From contig NZ_CP082904.1 of the NCBI RefSeq assembly GCF_023517775.1, positions 1,550,001 to 1,614,000 on the forward strand: a stretch of DNA of 64,000 nucleotides, written 5' to 3'. Shown in pieces: positions 17,990 to 27,612 of the stretch. The position numbers and the translations under genes are program-made. Each line of letters opens with the position of its first letter. The first letter of the stretch is position 1. This DNA is from Mixta hanseatica. Lineage in GTDB: Bacteria > Pseudomonadota > Gammaproteobacteria > Enterobacterales > Enterobacteriaceae. The notes under the pieces are model-generated. The model was not told the origin of the DNA, did not search any database, and worked only from the letters and a program-made list of their open reading frames with translations.

Positions 17990-18705
17990 CAGCTGTTCCC
18001 CCGTTCAAAACGCGTGGTGCGCAGTTCGATACGTTTCAACACCGCCTGACTTAGCAGGGTAATAATCAGATAGATCGCCGCCGCCACCAGATACCAGGTA
18101 AACGGCTCCTGGGTGCGGGTAGCGATACTGCGGGTTTGCAGCATCAGATCGTTGACGCTGATCAGCGAAACCAGAGCGGTATCTTTCAGCAGTACCAGCC
18201 ACTGATTTCCCAGCCCCGGCAGGGCATGACGCCACATCTGCGGCATAATCAGGCGGAAGAAAATCGCTGATTTTTTCATCCCCAGCGCCTGACCGGATTC
18301 CCACTGGCCTACCGGCACCGCTTTCAGCGCACCGCGCAGCGTTTGCGAGGCGTAGGCGGAGTAGAGGAACGACAGCGCGATCACGCCGCACAGGAAAGGG
18401 CTGACGTCAAAGTTATCGATCTGCATCTGTACCGGCAGCTTTACCAACCCCAGGTTGATCACAAATCCGTCAGAGAGCGTGAGCAGCAGCTGAGAGGCGC
18501 CGAAATAGATAAACAGCACCACCAGAATTTCCGGCAGGCCTCGGATCAGCGTCACCAGCGCGGTGCCAACCCAGGCGAGCGGTCGCCAACGCAGCGATTC
18601 CCAACCGGCAAACAGCATCGCCAGAGCCAGGCCGACCAGCAGCGCGCAGACGGCAAGGCCGACGGTCATCCCGGCGGCGCTTGCAAGAGGAAAGAATTCG
18701 TTCAT
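17989..18705 (-). CDS. artQ: arginine ABC transporter permease ArtQ
   Basis: Inner-membrane permease of 238 residues, the E. coli length. The conserved loop [26 protein letters not shown] is the ATPase contact. It lies between artI (4 bp upstream) and artM (1-base overlap) in the artPIQM order of E. coli. Confidence 0.94.
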   Translation of the reverse strand: MNEFFPLASAAGMTVGLAVCALLVGLALAMLFAGWESLRWRPLAWVGTALVTLIRGLPEILVVLFIYFGASQLLLTLSDGFVINLGLVKLPVQMQIDNFDVSPFLCGVIALSFLYSAYASQTLRGALKAVPVGQWESGQALGMKKSAIFFRLIMPQMWRHALPGLGNQWLVLLKDTALVSLISVNDLMLQTRSIATRTQEPFTWYLVAAAIYLIITLLSQAVLKRIELRTTRFERGNS

Positions 18706-18709
18706 TTAA

Positions 18710-19441
18710 TTACTGCTGAAACCATTTGCTGTAGATGGTTTTCCAGGTGCCGTCAGCTTTGACTTTATCCAGCGCGGCATTCAATTTCTCCTGCAGCGCG
18801 CTATTGCCCTGACGCACCGCAATGCCCAGGCCGGTGCCGAAATAGGCTTTGTCAGTAACTTTCTCGCCGACCGCCGCCAGATTCTGGTTTTGCTTCAGCC
18901 ATTCATTGACCACCGCCGTATCGCCGAATACCGCATCAATACGACCATTTTTCAGATCGAGAATCGCGTTTTGATAGCTGTCGTAAGGCACGGTCGTAAT
19001 ATCGCTGTGCTTGTCCGTCAGGTATTTCTGGTGCGTAGTGCCGTTCTGCACGCCAACGCGTTTGCCTTTCAGCGCCGCGACATCGGCCACTTTGGCCTTC
19101 TGGGCGATAAATAGCGCCGAGTTGTCGTAGTAAGGTTTGCTGAACAGCACCTGCTTTTCACGCTCCGGGGTGATATCCATTCCGGCCATCACCGCATCGA
19201 AACGACGGAATTTCAGGCTGGGGATCAGGCTATCGAACGCCTGATTGGTAAAGGTGCAGGTAGCGTTCATCTCTTTGCACAGCGCATTAGCCAGATCGAC
19301 GTCGAAGCCCATAATTTTGTTATTGGCATCGACAAATTCAAACGGAGGGTAGGAGGCTTCCGTGGCGAAGCGAATGGTGTCGGCGGCGGAAGCACTCAGG
19401 CTGATACCAGCTAACAGCGCAGCAAGAACAATTTTTTTCAT
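18710..19441 (-). CDS. artI: arginine periplasmic binding protein ArtI
   Basis: 243-residue receptor of the ArtPIQM system with a signal peptide ending ...SASA-ADT. It is closely related to ArtJ across its length (for example FDSLIPSLKFRRFDAV and NGTTHQKYL) but lies inside the operon after artP, as in E. coli. The two receptors feed the same permease; ArtJ is arginine-specific, while the ArtI ligand range is less well defined. Confidence 0.93.
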   Translation of the reverse strand: MKKIVLAALLAGISLSASAADTIRFATEASYPPFEFVDANNKIMGFDVDLANALCKEMNATCTFTNQAFDSLIPSLKFRRFDAVMAGMDITPEREKQVLFSKPYYDNSALFIAQKAKVADVAALKGKRVGVQNGTTHQKYLTDKHSDITTVPYDSYQNAILDLKNGRIDAVFGDTAVVNEWLKQNQNLAAVGEKVTDKAYFGTGLGIAVRQGNSALQEKLNAALDKVKADGTWKTIYSKWFQQ

Positions 19442-19455
19442 CTTTATGGCCCTGA

Positions 19456-20184
<729 letters not shown>

Positions 20185-20192
20185 GCGCCAAA

Positions 20193-20246
20193 AATGAATA
20201 GCAATTGATGCCGCGAATCTTAACGCTCACAGAATAGTTATGCAAT
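20193..20246 (-). promoter_or_regulatory. ARG-box-like sites upstream of artP
   Basis: Two sites resemble the ARG box: TGAAT-AGCA-ATTGA (20193-20210) and AGAAT-AGTT-ATGCA (20229-20246). Each has one or two changes from TGAAT-N4-ATTCA. Their spacing is 36 bp centre to centre rather than the usual 21, so binding is less certain than at artJ. Confidence 0.45.
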
Positions 20247-20417
20247 CATTGTGCGTTAAAATTTATTAATGAATAGAGGAATAGCTAAAGCGTAGCACAA
20301 GATCCTGGCCTGCTGCGCAGATGGGGTGAATAACAAGGAAGATTCTGGTCTGGTCGGATAACCATAGCCCCGCCTGATGGCGGCGCTATGCATAAAGATG
20401 GGTAATGATCGGCGAAT

Positions 20418-20966
20418 TTATTTTTCCAGCAGCTGGCTTAACGCGCCGCCGCCGGGACGCTGCCAGTTAGCCACGTAACGCACGTCATCAACCGTCCAGC
20501 AGGTGCCTTCGCGCACCATTAGCACTTCATCCTGCCAGCTAACGCTTTTATCTTTTTCGACTTCGCGCGTCAGCTCAACGCGTAGCGGGATATTACGCGC
20601 GTCGGTATTAGGGATGCGCGACGCATCGGCTACTTTCGCCCGAGCGGGCCCCTGGGCCAGGCTGGAGAAGAGATCGCCCTGACGCCATTCGGCTGGCTTA
20701 TCGCTTTGCGCATTGGCTTTTAGCAGGCTTTGATAGAGTTTTTCACTCAGATACGGGCGATAACGCGCCAGCAGCTGGCTGTCCGGTAGACCCTGAGTGG
20801 GCTGCGCGATGCGTAGATCATAGAATTTTTGCGCTACCGTATCTGGCCCGCCATCCACACAAGGGGCTACGCGCGTACCGATATCTTTATAGGCAGGCTC
20901 CACGGTAGTACAGGCGCTCAGCAGCAGAACAGCCGGCAGCAGGGCGGCAAACGCTTGGTTTTTCAT
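20418..20966 (-). CDS. ybjP: lipoprotein YbjP
   Basis: 182-residue lipoprotein with a signal peptide and lipobox LSAC (Cys19), so probably anchored to the outer membrane. Function is unknown. The position between artP and ybjQ and the general pattern match E. coli YbjP (171 aa). A 230-bp region with a GC-rich imperfect stem (around 20363-20392) separates it from artP. Confidence 0.85.
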   Translation of the reverse strand: MKNQAFAALLPAVLLLSACTTVEPAYKDIGTRVAPCVDGGPDTVAQKFYDLRIAQPTQGLPDSQLLARYRPYLSEKLYQSLLKANAQSDKPAEWRQGDLFSSLAQGPARAKVADASRIPNTDARNIPLRVELTREVEKDKSVSWQDEVLMVREGTCWTVDDVRYVANWQRPGGGALSQLLEK

Positions 20967-21074
20967 CTCATTTTCCTTATGGTCAACGGGTAACGCTTTG
21001 TTTTAGCATAAAGTATAGCCGCGCTTTTTAGCTGCACGGGCTAAACTAGCGCTGAATCAGAAAAGGAGAAGAGA

Positions 21075-21395
21075 ATGAAATTAACCACTACGCCTACCCT
21101 GGAAGGACAAACCATTACTGAATATTGCGGCGTCGTCACCGGCGAAGCGATTCTCGGTGCCAATATTTTCCGTGATTTCTTTGCCGGTATTCGTGACATC
21201 GTCGGCGGCCGTTCCGGCGCCTATGAAAAAGAGCTACGCAAGGCGCGCGAGATCGCTTTTGCCGAGCTGGAGTCACAGGCGAAAGCGCTGGGTGCAAATG
21301 CGGTGGTCGGTATTGATATCGACTATGAAACCGTCGGCAAAGAGAGCAGCATGCTGATGGTCAGCGTAAGCGGTACGGCAGTAAAAACCCGGTGA
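21075..21395 (+). CDS. ybjQ: YbjQ-family protein (UPF0145)
   Basis: 106-residue cytosolic protein nearly identical to E. coli YbjQ ([34 protein letters not shown]). Members form oligomeric rings and bind metals or act in stress, but the role is unresolved. A strong AAAGGAG ribosome site precedes the ATG. It overlaps amiD by 4 bases. Confidence 0.93.
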   Translation: MKLTTTPTLEGQTITEYCGVVTGEAILGANIFRDFFAGIRDIVGGRSGAYEKELRKAREIAFAELESQAKALGANAVVGIDIDYETVGKESSMLMVSVSGTAVKTR

Positions 21396-22216
21396 GAGTT
21401 GCTGTCGGGTTGAGCCTGCTGCTGCTCTGGCTGCTGGCCGGCTGTACCTCAGGGCTGGAGCAGCGTCAGGGCTACAGCGTTGATTCCCGAGTGGCGGCGC
21501 AGGGCGCCAGGCCGCGCGTGAAAACCGTGGTTATCCACTATACGGCAGAAGATTTCTCCACTTCGCTGGCAACGCTGACCGATAAAGAGGTCAGCGTGCA
21601 TTATCTGATCCCCACGCAGCCGCCGCAGCATCGCGACACGCCGCTTATCTGGCAGCTGGTGCCGGAGCAAGAGTTGGCCTGGCACGCCGGGATCAGCTAC
21701 TGGCGCGGCGCCACCCGGCTCAACGACACCTCCATCGGCATTGAACTGGTCAATCCCGGCTACCGCCGGACGGCGCAGGGGCGGCAGTTTTATCCTTTTT
21801 CCCCGGCCCAGATGGCCGCGCTGCTGCCGCTGCTGCGCGACTTAATCAACCGTTATCATATTCCGCCGCAAAATATCGTCGGCCACAGCGATATCGCCCC
21901 GCAGCGCAAGCAGGACCCGGGGCCGCTGTTTCCCTGGGCGCAGCTCGCCACGCACGGCATCGGCGCCTGGCCGGATGCGCTCAGGGTGGAAACGCTGTTG
22001 CAGGGGCGCGATCGCTTTCAGCCGGTGGCGCAGGAGGCGTTGCTCACGCTGCTGGCACGCTACGGCTATGAAGTTAGCGCGGCGACGACGCCCGAACAGC
22101 AGCGTCGGGTAATCGCCGCCTTTCAGATGCATTTCCGTCCGGTAGACTATCGCGGCAGCGCGGATGCGGAAACCCTGGCGATTGCGCAGGCGCTGGTAGA
22201 GAAATATGGACGTTAA
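21392..22216 (+). CDS. amiD: N-acetylmuramoyl-L-alanine amidase AmiD (lipoprotein)
   Basis: Zinc amidase of the outer membrane's inner face that cleaves the peptide from muramic acid, including anhydro forms. It has 274 residues (E. coli 276). The GTG start overlaps ybjQ, and the lipobox LAGC places the lipidated Cys at 18. The Amidase_2 domain shows VVIHYTA, WHAGIS and [20 protein letters not shown], which carry the zinc ligands. A peptidoglycan-binding-type domain occupies the last 70 residues. Confidence 0.94.
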   Translation: MRVAVGLSLLLLWLLAGCTSGLEQRQGYSVDSRVAAQGARPRVKTVVIHYTAEDFSTSLATLTDKEVSVHYLIPTQPPQHRDTPLIWQLVPEQELAWHAGISYWRGATRLNDTSIGIELVNPGYRRTAQGRQFYPFSPAQMAALLPLLRDLINRYHIPPQNIVGHSDIAPQRKQDPGPLFPWAQLATHGIGAWPDALRVETLLQGRDRFQPVAQEALLTLLARYGYEVSAATTPEQQRRVIAAFQMHFRPVDYRGSADAETLAIAQALVEKYGR

Positions 22217-22257
22217 GGCGGCGCGCCTGCTGGCGTTATGGCATGGCTGCCAGCGGC

Positions 22258-23022
22258 TTATCCGCCGAGCTTGCTCAGCACAAAGGCCGCCAGAAATCCC
22301 GCTACGGTGACCAGGCCGGCGAAATTATGCGTTTCCTCAAACGCTTCCGGGATCATGGTATCCACCAGCATGGCGAGAATGGCGCCGGCGGCGATAGCGG
22401 TAGTAGCCGCCACCACATCGGGAGAGAAATTCTGAAACAGGGTATAACCCGCCAGCGCGGCCAGACCGGAGGCGAGAGCGATGCCGCCCCAGACGCCAAA
22501 CACGTAACGTGCGGAGCGGCCGGCTCGCTTCATGCCGGCCGCGCTGGAGAGGCCTTCGGGGATATTGGAAAGAAAGATGGCGATAACGGCAACCACGCTC
22601 ACCGCGCCGCCGTGCAGCATCGACAGCCCGATCACGATCGATTCCGGTATGCCGTCCAGGAGCGCGCCGATGGCGATAGCCATGCCGCTGCCGCTCTCTT
22701 CATCCTCTGACGGCTGGCGGCCGTTGGAGCGTTTACGATGCTTGCCGCCGCTGCGGGTCAGCACCCAGCCGGCAAGGGTATAGATCGCCGCGCCGCCGAG
22801 AAAGCCGACGGCCGTGGAGTCAAACCCGCCGGTTTTGTAAGCTTCATCCATCAGCTCAAAAGAGAGCGCGGAGATCAGCACGCCGCTGCCAAAAGCCATA
22901 ATCGCTGCGATCAGGCGCTGCGGCACGGCAAAAAACCAGGCGATACCGGCGCCTATCACCAGCGCAAAGCCGGAAATAAATCCCCAAAAACCCGCCTGTG
23001 CCCAAAGTGGAATCGCCGCCAT
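22258..23022 (-). CDS. ZIP-family divalent metal permease
   Basis: 254-residue inner-membrane transporter with eight hydrophobic segments. The TM4/TM5 metal motifs LLDGIPESIVIG and FLSNIPEGLSSA are those of ZIP proteins. A charged loop with a short basic stretch (KHRKRSNGR) lies between. Zinc or another divalent metal is the likely substrate, but it is not ZupT. The frame is open from 23049, but the ATG at 23022 preceded by AGGAG is preferred. It occupies the place of ybjS/ybjT of E. coli and is convergent with amiD. Confidence 0.82.
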   Translation of the reverse strand: MAAIPLWAQAGFWGFISGFALVIGAGIAWFFAVPQRLIAAIMAFGSGVLISALSFELMDEAYKTGGFDSTAVGFLGGAAIYTLAGWVLTRSGGKHRKRSNGRQPSEDEESGSGMAIAIGALLDGIPESIVIGLSMLHGGAVSVVAVIAIFLSNIPEGLSSAAGMKRAGRSARYVFGVWGGIALASGLAALAGYTLFQNFSPDVVAATTAIAAGAILAMLVDTMIPEAFEETHNFAGLVTVAGFLAAFVLSKLGG

Positions 23023-23120
23023 CCTCTTCTCCTGTAGTGTTAAGGCCATAGTGGCTGCGAGCGCAACCCAACCTCATCACTATAGGAAAGAACCGCCGCC
23101 GCTTCCTGCGCCTTTGCCCG

Positions 23121-24122
23121 TTACCGGGCGGCCAGAAACGCCTTCCACTGTTTTACAACCTGCTGCAGGGCGGCGCGATCGACGTCCAGATGGGTGACCA
23201 GCCGCGTCACCGGGCCCGTCGACAGCAGAATATTACGCGCCTGCATCCAGGCCTTTAACGGCGCGACCTGTTCCGGCGGCAGCTGGGCAAAAACCATATT
23301 GGTATGCTGACTGACGTTGATATCCAGCTCGCCAAGCTGCTCCGCCAGCCAGCGGGCGTTATCGTGATCCTCTTTCAGGCGCATCACGTTATTCTCCAGC
23401 GCATACAGTCCGGCTGCCGCCAGAATGCCCGCCTGACGCATCCCGCCGCCGGTCATCTTACGCCAGCGCCGCGCACGCTGAATAAAGTCCGCATCGCCGC
23501 ACAGCAGCGAACCTACCGGAGTACCTAGCCCTTTTGACAGGCAGATGGTGAAGGTATCGCAATAGCGGGTCAGGGATTCCAGCGGCAGATCCAGCGCGAC
23601 GGCGGCATTGAAAATGCGTGCGCCGTCGATATGCAGCGCCAGCTGATGGTCGCGCGTAAAGCTCCAGGCCTCAGCCAGATAGCCCACCGGCAACACTTTA
23701 CCGCCAAAAGTATTTTCCAGGCTTAACAGACGTGTACGGGCAAAGTGAATATCGTCAGGTTTTATCGCCGCCGCGACCTTATCCAGCGGCAGCGAACCAT
23801 CTTCCGCCGCCTCTATCGGCTGGGGCTGAATGCTGCCCAGCACCGCCGCGCCGCCCGCTTCATATTTATAGTTGTGCGCCTGCTGGCCTACGATATATTC
23901 ATCGCCGCGCTGGCAGTGAGTGAGCAGGGCGACCAGGTTGGCCTGAGTGCCGGTGGGTAAAAACAGCGCGGCCTGTTTGCCGCTCAGGCGTGCGGCCTCC
24001 GCCTCCAGCGCGTTAACGGTAGGATCGTCACCGTAAACGTCGTCGCCGGTGCGGGCGGAAACCATGGCCGACAGCATCGCTGGCGACGGGCGGGTGACGG
24101 TATCACTGCGTAGATCTATCAC
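23121..24122 (-). CDS. ltaE: low-specificity L-threonine aldolase
   Basis: PLP-dependent enzyme that splits L-allo-threonine and L-threonine into glycine and acetaldehyde. The 333 residues match E. coli LtaE throughout. The PLP lysine lies in TICLSKGLGTPVGSLL. It starts with GTG (24120-24122). A terminator separates it from the sugar operon upstream. In E. coli poxB would be next to it; here the sugar cluster fills that place. Confidence 0.95.
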   Translation of the reverse strand: MIDLRSDTVTRPSPAMLSAMVSARTGDDVYGDDPTVNALEAEAARLSGKQAALFLPTGTQANLVALLTHCQRGDEYIVGQQAHNYKYEAGGAAVLGSIQPQPIEAAEDGSLPLDKVAAAIKPDDIHFARTRLLSLENTFGGKVLPVGYLAEAWSFTRDHQLALHIDGARIFNAAVALDLPLESLTRYCDTFTICLSKGLGTPVGSLLCGDADFIQRARRWRKMTGGGMRQAGILAAAGLYALENNVMRLKEDHDNARWLAEQLGELDINVSQHTNMVFAQLPPEQVAPLKAWMQARNILLSTGPVTRLVTHLDVDRAALQQVVKQWKAFLAAR

Positions 24123-24136
24123 TAAGAGGCTCCTTA

Positions 24137-24164
24137 AATAAAAACGGGCAGCCGGGCCGCCCGT
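24137..24164 (-). terminator. terminator after the sugar operon
   Basis: An ACGGGC / GCCCGT stem is followed by TTTTATTT on the minus strand. It lies between the last glucosidase gene and ltaE. Confidence 0.75.
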
Positions 24165-24230
24165 GAGAATAGCTTAAGGATGTTTTACCGCAGCCCGCTG
24201 CTTTATGCCAGCCGTTGGTCGCGCTGGGGA

Positions 24231-25904
24231 TTAAAAGCGATAGATGCGCGCCTCCCAGGGCCTTAGCCGGAGTGTCTCCGCCGCGGTTGCGTAGTTCATC
24301 AGCAACGGCGCCAGGCCGTCCGACGGCATCTGCTGCTCGTCACAGTGCGCCTCTTCGCCGCTCAGGTTGCAGAGGATCAACAGCCGATCTTCATCCAGCG
24401 TACGGGTATAAGCATACATTTGCGGATGCGCTTCCATTAACAGCTGATAGCGCCCGTAGACCAGCGTCGGCTCGCTTTTGCGCAGGCGAATCAGCGCGCG
24501 GTAGAAGTTCAGTACTGACTCAGGCTCCTGCTGCTGGCGCGCTACATTGATACCTTCATAGTTGGGGTTTACTTTCAGCCAGGGCGTCGCGCTGCTGAAT
24601 CCGGCATGCGCTTCATCACTCCACTGCATGGGCGTACGCGAATTGTCGCGGCCGATGCTGCTCAGAAAAGCGAGGATGTCGGCGTCGTTCATACCCTGCT
24701 GGCGTAGCTGAACGGCGTAGTTGCGCGCCGAGACATCGTTAAAATCATCAAGGCTGTCGAAGCGGGTATTGGTCATGCCGATTTCCTGCCCCTGATAGAT
24801 AAAGGGCGTGCCCTGCATCAGGAAATACATCGCGGCGATGGCGGTGGCGCTTTCGCGCCAGTAGCGTCCGCTATCGCCCCATTTAGCGATTACGCGCGGT
24901 ACATCGTGGTTTTCCACATACAGCGCGTTCCAGCCGCGATTTTCCAGGGCGTGCTGCCAGCGAGTGAAAATTGCTTTCAGCGCGCCAAGATCGAGCTTGT
25001 CGACGCTGGTGGTTTCCCACAGCCGGACATGCTCAAACTGGAATATCATATTCAGCCGGCCGCGATCTTCGCCTACCCATTCTTCCGCCTGTTCTGCCGA
25101 TGCGCCGTTCACTTCGCCCACCGTCATGATGTCGTAATGGTTGAAAACCTGGGTACAGATCTCATCGACATAATCGAACAGGCCATCGTAGTTAAGATGG
25201 CGCTCAAAGGAGGGCACATAGCGCAGCCCCTGTGGATTGGGCATATCGGCCAGCGTCGGCTCTTTTTTCATATGGCAGATGGCATCGATGCGAAAGCCGT
25301 CTATTCCTTTATCCAGCCACCAACGCATCATGGCATAAATGGCGGCGCGCATTTGCGGGTTTTCCCAGTTCAGGTCAGGCTGACGGGCAGAGAAAAGGTG
25401 CAGAAAATATTGTCCGGTTGCCTGATCCTTTTTCCATGCCGACCCCTTAAAAATGCTTTCCCAGTTGTTCGGCTCTGCGCCGTTTTTACCGTCGCGCCAG
25501 ATATACCAGTCGCGTTTCGGGCTATCTTTGGCGGCGCGCGACTCAATAAACCATGGATGTTCATCGGAGGTATGGTTCACCACCAGATCGATAATCAGCC
25601 GCATGCCGCGCGCATGGACTTCCTGTAACAGGCGGTCAAAGTCGTCCATGGTGCCGAACTCCGTCATGATCGCCTGATAGTCGCTAATATCGTAGCCGTT
25701 ATCATCGTTGGGCGATTGATACATCGGGCAGATCCAGATGACATCGATGCCTAACTCCTGCAGATAATCCAGCTTGCTGGTAATGCCATTCAAATCGCCG
25801 ATGCCGTCACCGTTGCTGTCCATAAAGCTGCGTGGGTAAATCTGATAGGCTACGGCCTCTTTCCACCAGTTTTTACGTGGCCGGTGGGTGATTTGGTTGT
25901 GCAT
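24231..25904 (-). CDS. GH13 alpha-glucosidase, PalZ-like
   Basis: 557-residue cytosolic glycoside hydrolase of the oligo-1,6-glucosidase / trehalulose hydrolase / sucrose isomerase group. GH13 regions are clear: DLVVNH (106-111), GFRIDAICHM with nucleophile Asp207, TVGEVNG with acid/base Glu264, and ENHD with Asp334. The residue after the nucleophile is Ala, as in alpha-1,4-type enzymes rather than strict alpha-1,6 enzymes. The isomerase motif RLDRD is absent (RLWETTS at that place), so a hydrolase is expected. The start at 25904 excludes an unrelated N-terminal extension. It lies last in the operon, 40 bp after the other glucosidase, in the place of palZ of E. rhapontici. Confidence 0.82.
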   Translation of the reverse strand: MHNQITHRPRKNWWKEAVAYQIYPRSFMDSNGDGIGDLNGITSKLDYLQELGIDVIWICPMYQSPNDDNGYDISDYQAIMTEFGTMDDFDRLLQEVHARGMRLIIDLVVNHTSDEHPWFIESRAAKDSPKRDWYIWRDGKNGAEPNNWESIFKGSAWKKDQATGQYFLHLFSARQPDLNWENPQMRAAIYAMMRWWLDKGIDGFRIDAICHMKKEPTLADMPNPQGLRYVPSFERHLNYDGLFDYVDEICTQVFNHYDIMTVGEVNGASAEQAEEWVGEDRGRLNMIFQFEHVRLWETTSVDKLDLGALKAIFTRWQHALENRGWNALYVENHDVPRVIAKWGDSGRYWRESATAIAAMYFLMQGTPFIYQGQEIGMTNTRFDSLDDFNDVSARNYAVQLRQQGMNDADILAFLSSIGRDNSRTPMQWSDEAHAGFSSATPWLKVNPNYEGINVARQQQEPESVLNFYRALIRLRKSEPTLVYGRYQLLMEAHPQMYAYTRTLDEDRLLILCNLSGEEAHCDEQQMPSDGLAPLLMNYATAAETLRLRPWEARIYRF

Positions 25905-25944
25905 AGTCTCTTTCCCGTCAGTTAAGTTCAGCGGTTGTCCTGAT

Positions 25945-27612
25945 TCAGCGGGCGCTCTCAGGGCGACGCAGCAGTAGCATAAACGCCTCCCACGGCTGCA
26001 GCGCCAGCGTTTGCTGCCAGCCATTGCGCGGCGCATAGTTGGCGATCAAACAGTCGCCGCTCAGGTTTTGTAGCCCTTGCGGCAGATCCAGCGTTAGCGG
26101 GTCGCCAGAAAAGTTGCCCATCACCAGCAGCCAGCGGTCGCCCAGCGTGCGCTGATAAGCAAACAGCTGCGGATGCTCAGCCAACAGCATTTGATAATCG
26201 CCATAGACCAGGATGTCGTGCTGTTTACGCAGCTGCACCAGCCGCTGGTAATGATAAAAAATAGAGTTTTTGTCGTGCAGCGCGGCCGCTACGTTAATCT
26301 CATGATAGTTGGGATTGACGCCAATCCACGGCTCACCGCGGGTAAAACCGGCATGGGGCCGATCGTTCCACTGCACCGGCGTACGGGCATTATCGCGGCC
26401 GTTGGCGTAAATGCCGGCCATCATCTCTTCATGAGAGACGCCGCTGGCCAGATATTCCCGGTAGCGGTTATGGCTTTCCACGTCACGGTAGGCTTCGATG
26501 CTGTCGAAACGCACGTTAGTCATGCCAATCTCTTCGCCCTGGTAGATATAGGGCGTTCCCTTCAGCCCGTGCAGCACGGTCGCCAGCAGTTTGGCGGATT
26601 CGATGCGGTAGCGATCGGGATCGCCGAATTTGGAGACGGCGCGCGGCAAATCATGGTTGTTCCAGAACAGCGAATTCCAGCCGCACTCCGCCAGCCCGGT
26701 CTGCCATTTATCGATCACCGATTTAAACGTCAGCAGCTCAAACGGTTTGCTGCGCCATTTGCCTAACTCCGCATCCCAGGTCTGAACGATATGTTCGAAC
26801 TGGAACACCATCGACAGCTCTTCGCGCGCCGGATCTGAATAGAGCCGCGCGATTTCCGGCGTCGCACTCCAGGTTTCTCCTACCGTTAACACATCTCGCT
26901 GACCGAAGGTGGCGCGGTTCATCTGTTGCAGCAGTGGATGCAGATTGGCCCCGTTAGCCATAATTTGTTTATCCACCTCTTTACCAATCAGGTCGATGAC
27001 GTCCATGCGAAATCCCCCGATCCCCTTATCCAGCCACCAGTTCATCATCTGGTGCACTTCCTGCTGTACCTTAGGGTTTTCCCAGTTCAGATCTGGCTGG
27101 CGGCGGGTAAACTGATGCAGATAATATTCCCCCGTGACCTCATCATATTCCCAGCCGCTGCCGCCGAAATTCGAGCGGTAATCGTTCGGTGGACCGCCGT
27201 CAGCGGCCGGGCTACGCCAGATATAGTAATCACGCCAGGGATTATCTTTGGATTTTCTGGCTTCGATAAACCACGGATGCTCATCCGAGGTATGGTTCAC
27301 TACCAGGTCCATCAGAATACGAATATCGCGGCGGGCTGCCTCGGCAATCAGCTGCTCCATTTCGGCCAGGGTGCCGAATTCAGGAGCGATATCCTGATAG
27401 TCAGAGATATCGTATCCGTTATCATCCATCGGCGAGCGGAACACCGGGGAGAGCCAAATCACATTGATTCCCAGCGTTTGCAGATAGTCCAGCCTGGCGA
27501 TAATCCCGGCTAAATCGCCAATGCCGTCGTCGTTGGTATCCATAAAGCTGCGAGGGTAGATCTGATAAACCACCGCGTTATGCCACCACTTCTTTTCAGT
27601 TACTGGATTCAT
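25945..27612 (-). CDS. GH13 oligo-1,6-glucosidase / palatinase, PalQ-like
   Basis: 555-residue cytosolic GH13 enzyme. It shows DLVVNH, GFRMDVIDLIGK (nucleophile Asp204), TVGETW (Glu246) and NNHD (Asp321). Val205 after the nucleophile is the residue associated with alpha-1,6 cleavage in isomaltase-type enzymes. That fits hydrolysis of isomaltulose to glucose and fructose. The isomerase RLDRD motif is missing. The ATG at 27612 overlaps the ATPase gene by 17 bases, and the longer frame is rejected as shadow. Substrate assignment is inference from family and context. Confidence 0.82.
   Translation of the reverse strand: MNPVTEKKWWHNAVVYQIYPRSFMDTNDDGIGDLAGIIARLDYLQTLGINVIWLSPVFRSPMDDNGYDISDYQDIAPEFGTLAEMEQLIAEAARRDIRILMDLVVNHTSDEHPWFIEARKSKDNPWRDYYIWRSPAADGGPPNDYRSNFGGSGWEYDEVTGEYYLHQFTRRQPDLNWENPKVQQEVHQMMNWWLDKGIGGFRMDVIDLIGKEVDKQIMANGANLHPLLQQMNRATFGQRDVLTVGETWSATPEIARLYSDPAREELSMVFQFEHIVQTWDAELGKWRSKPFELLTFKSVIDKWQTGLAECGWNSLFWNNHDLPRAVSKFGDPDRYRIESAKLLATVLHGLKGTPYIYQGEEIGMTNVRFDSIEAYRDVESHNRYREYLASGVSHEEMMAGIYANGRDNARTPVQWNDRPHAGFTRGEPWIGVNPNYHEINVAAALHDKNSIFYHYQRLVQLRKQHDILVYGDYQMLLAEHPQLFAYQRTLGDRWLLVMGNFSGDPLTLDLPQGLQNLSGDCLIANYAPRNGWQQTLALQPWEAFMLLLRRPESAR

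Noticed and set aside
24231..27612. Calling one of the GH13 enzymes a sucrose isomerase
   Set aside because: Both lack the RLDRD product-specificity motif and a signal peptide; hydrolase is the safer call.
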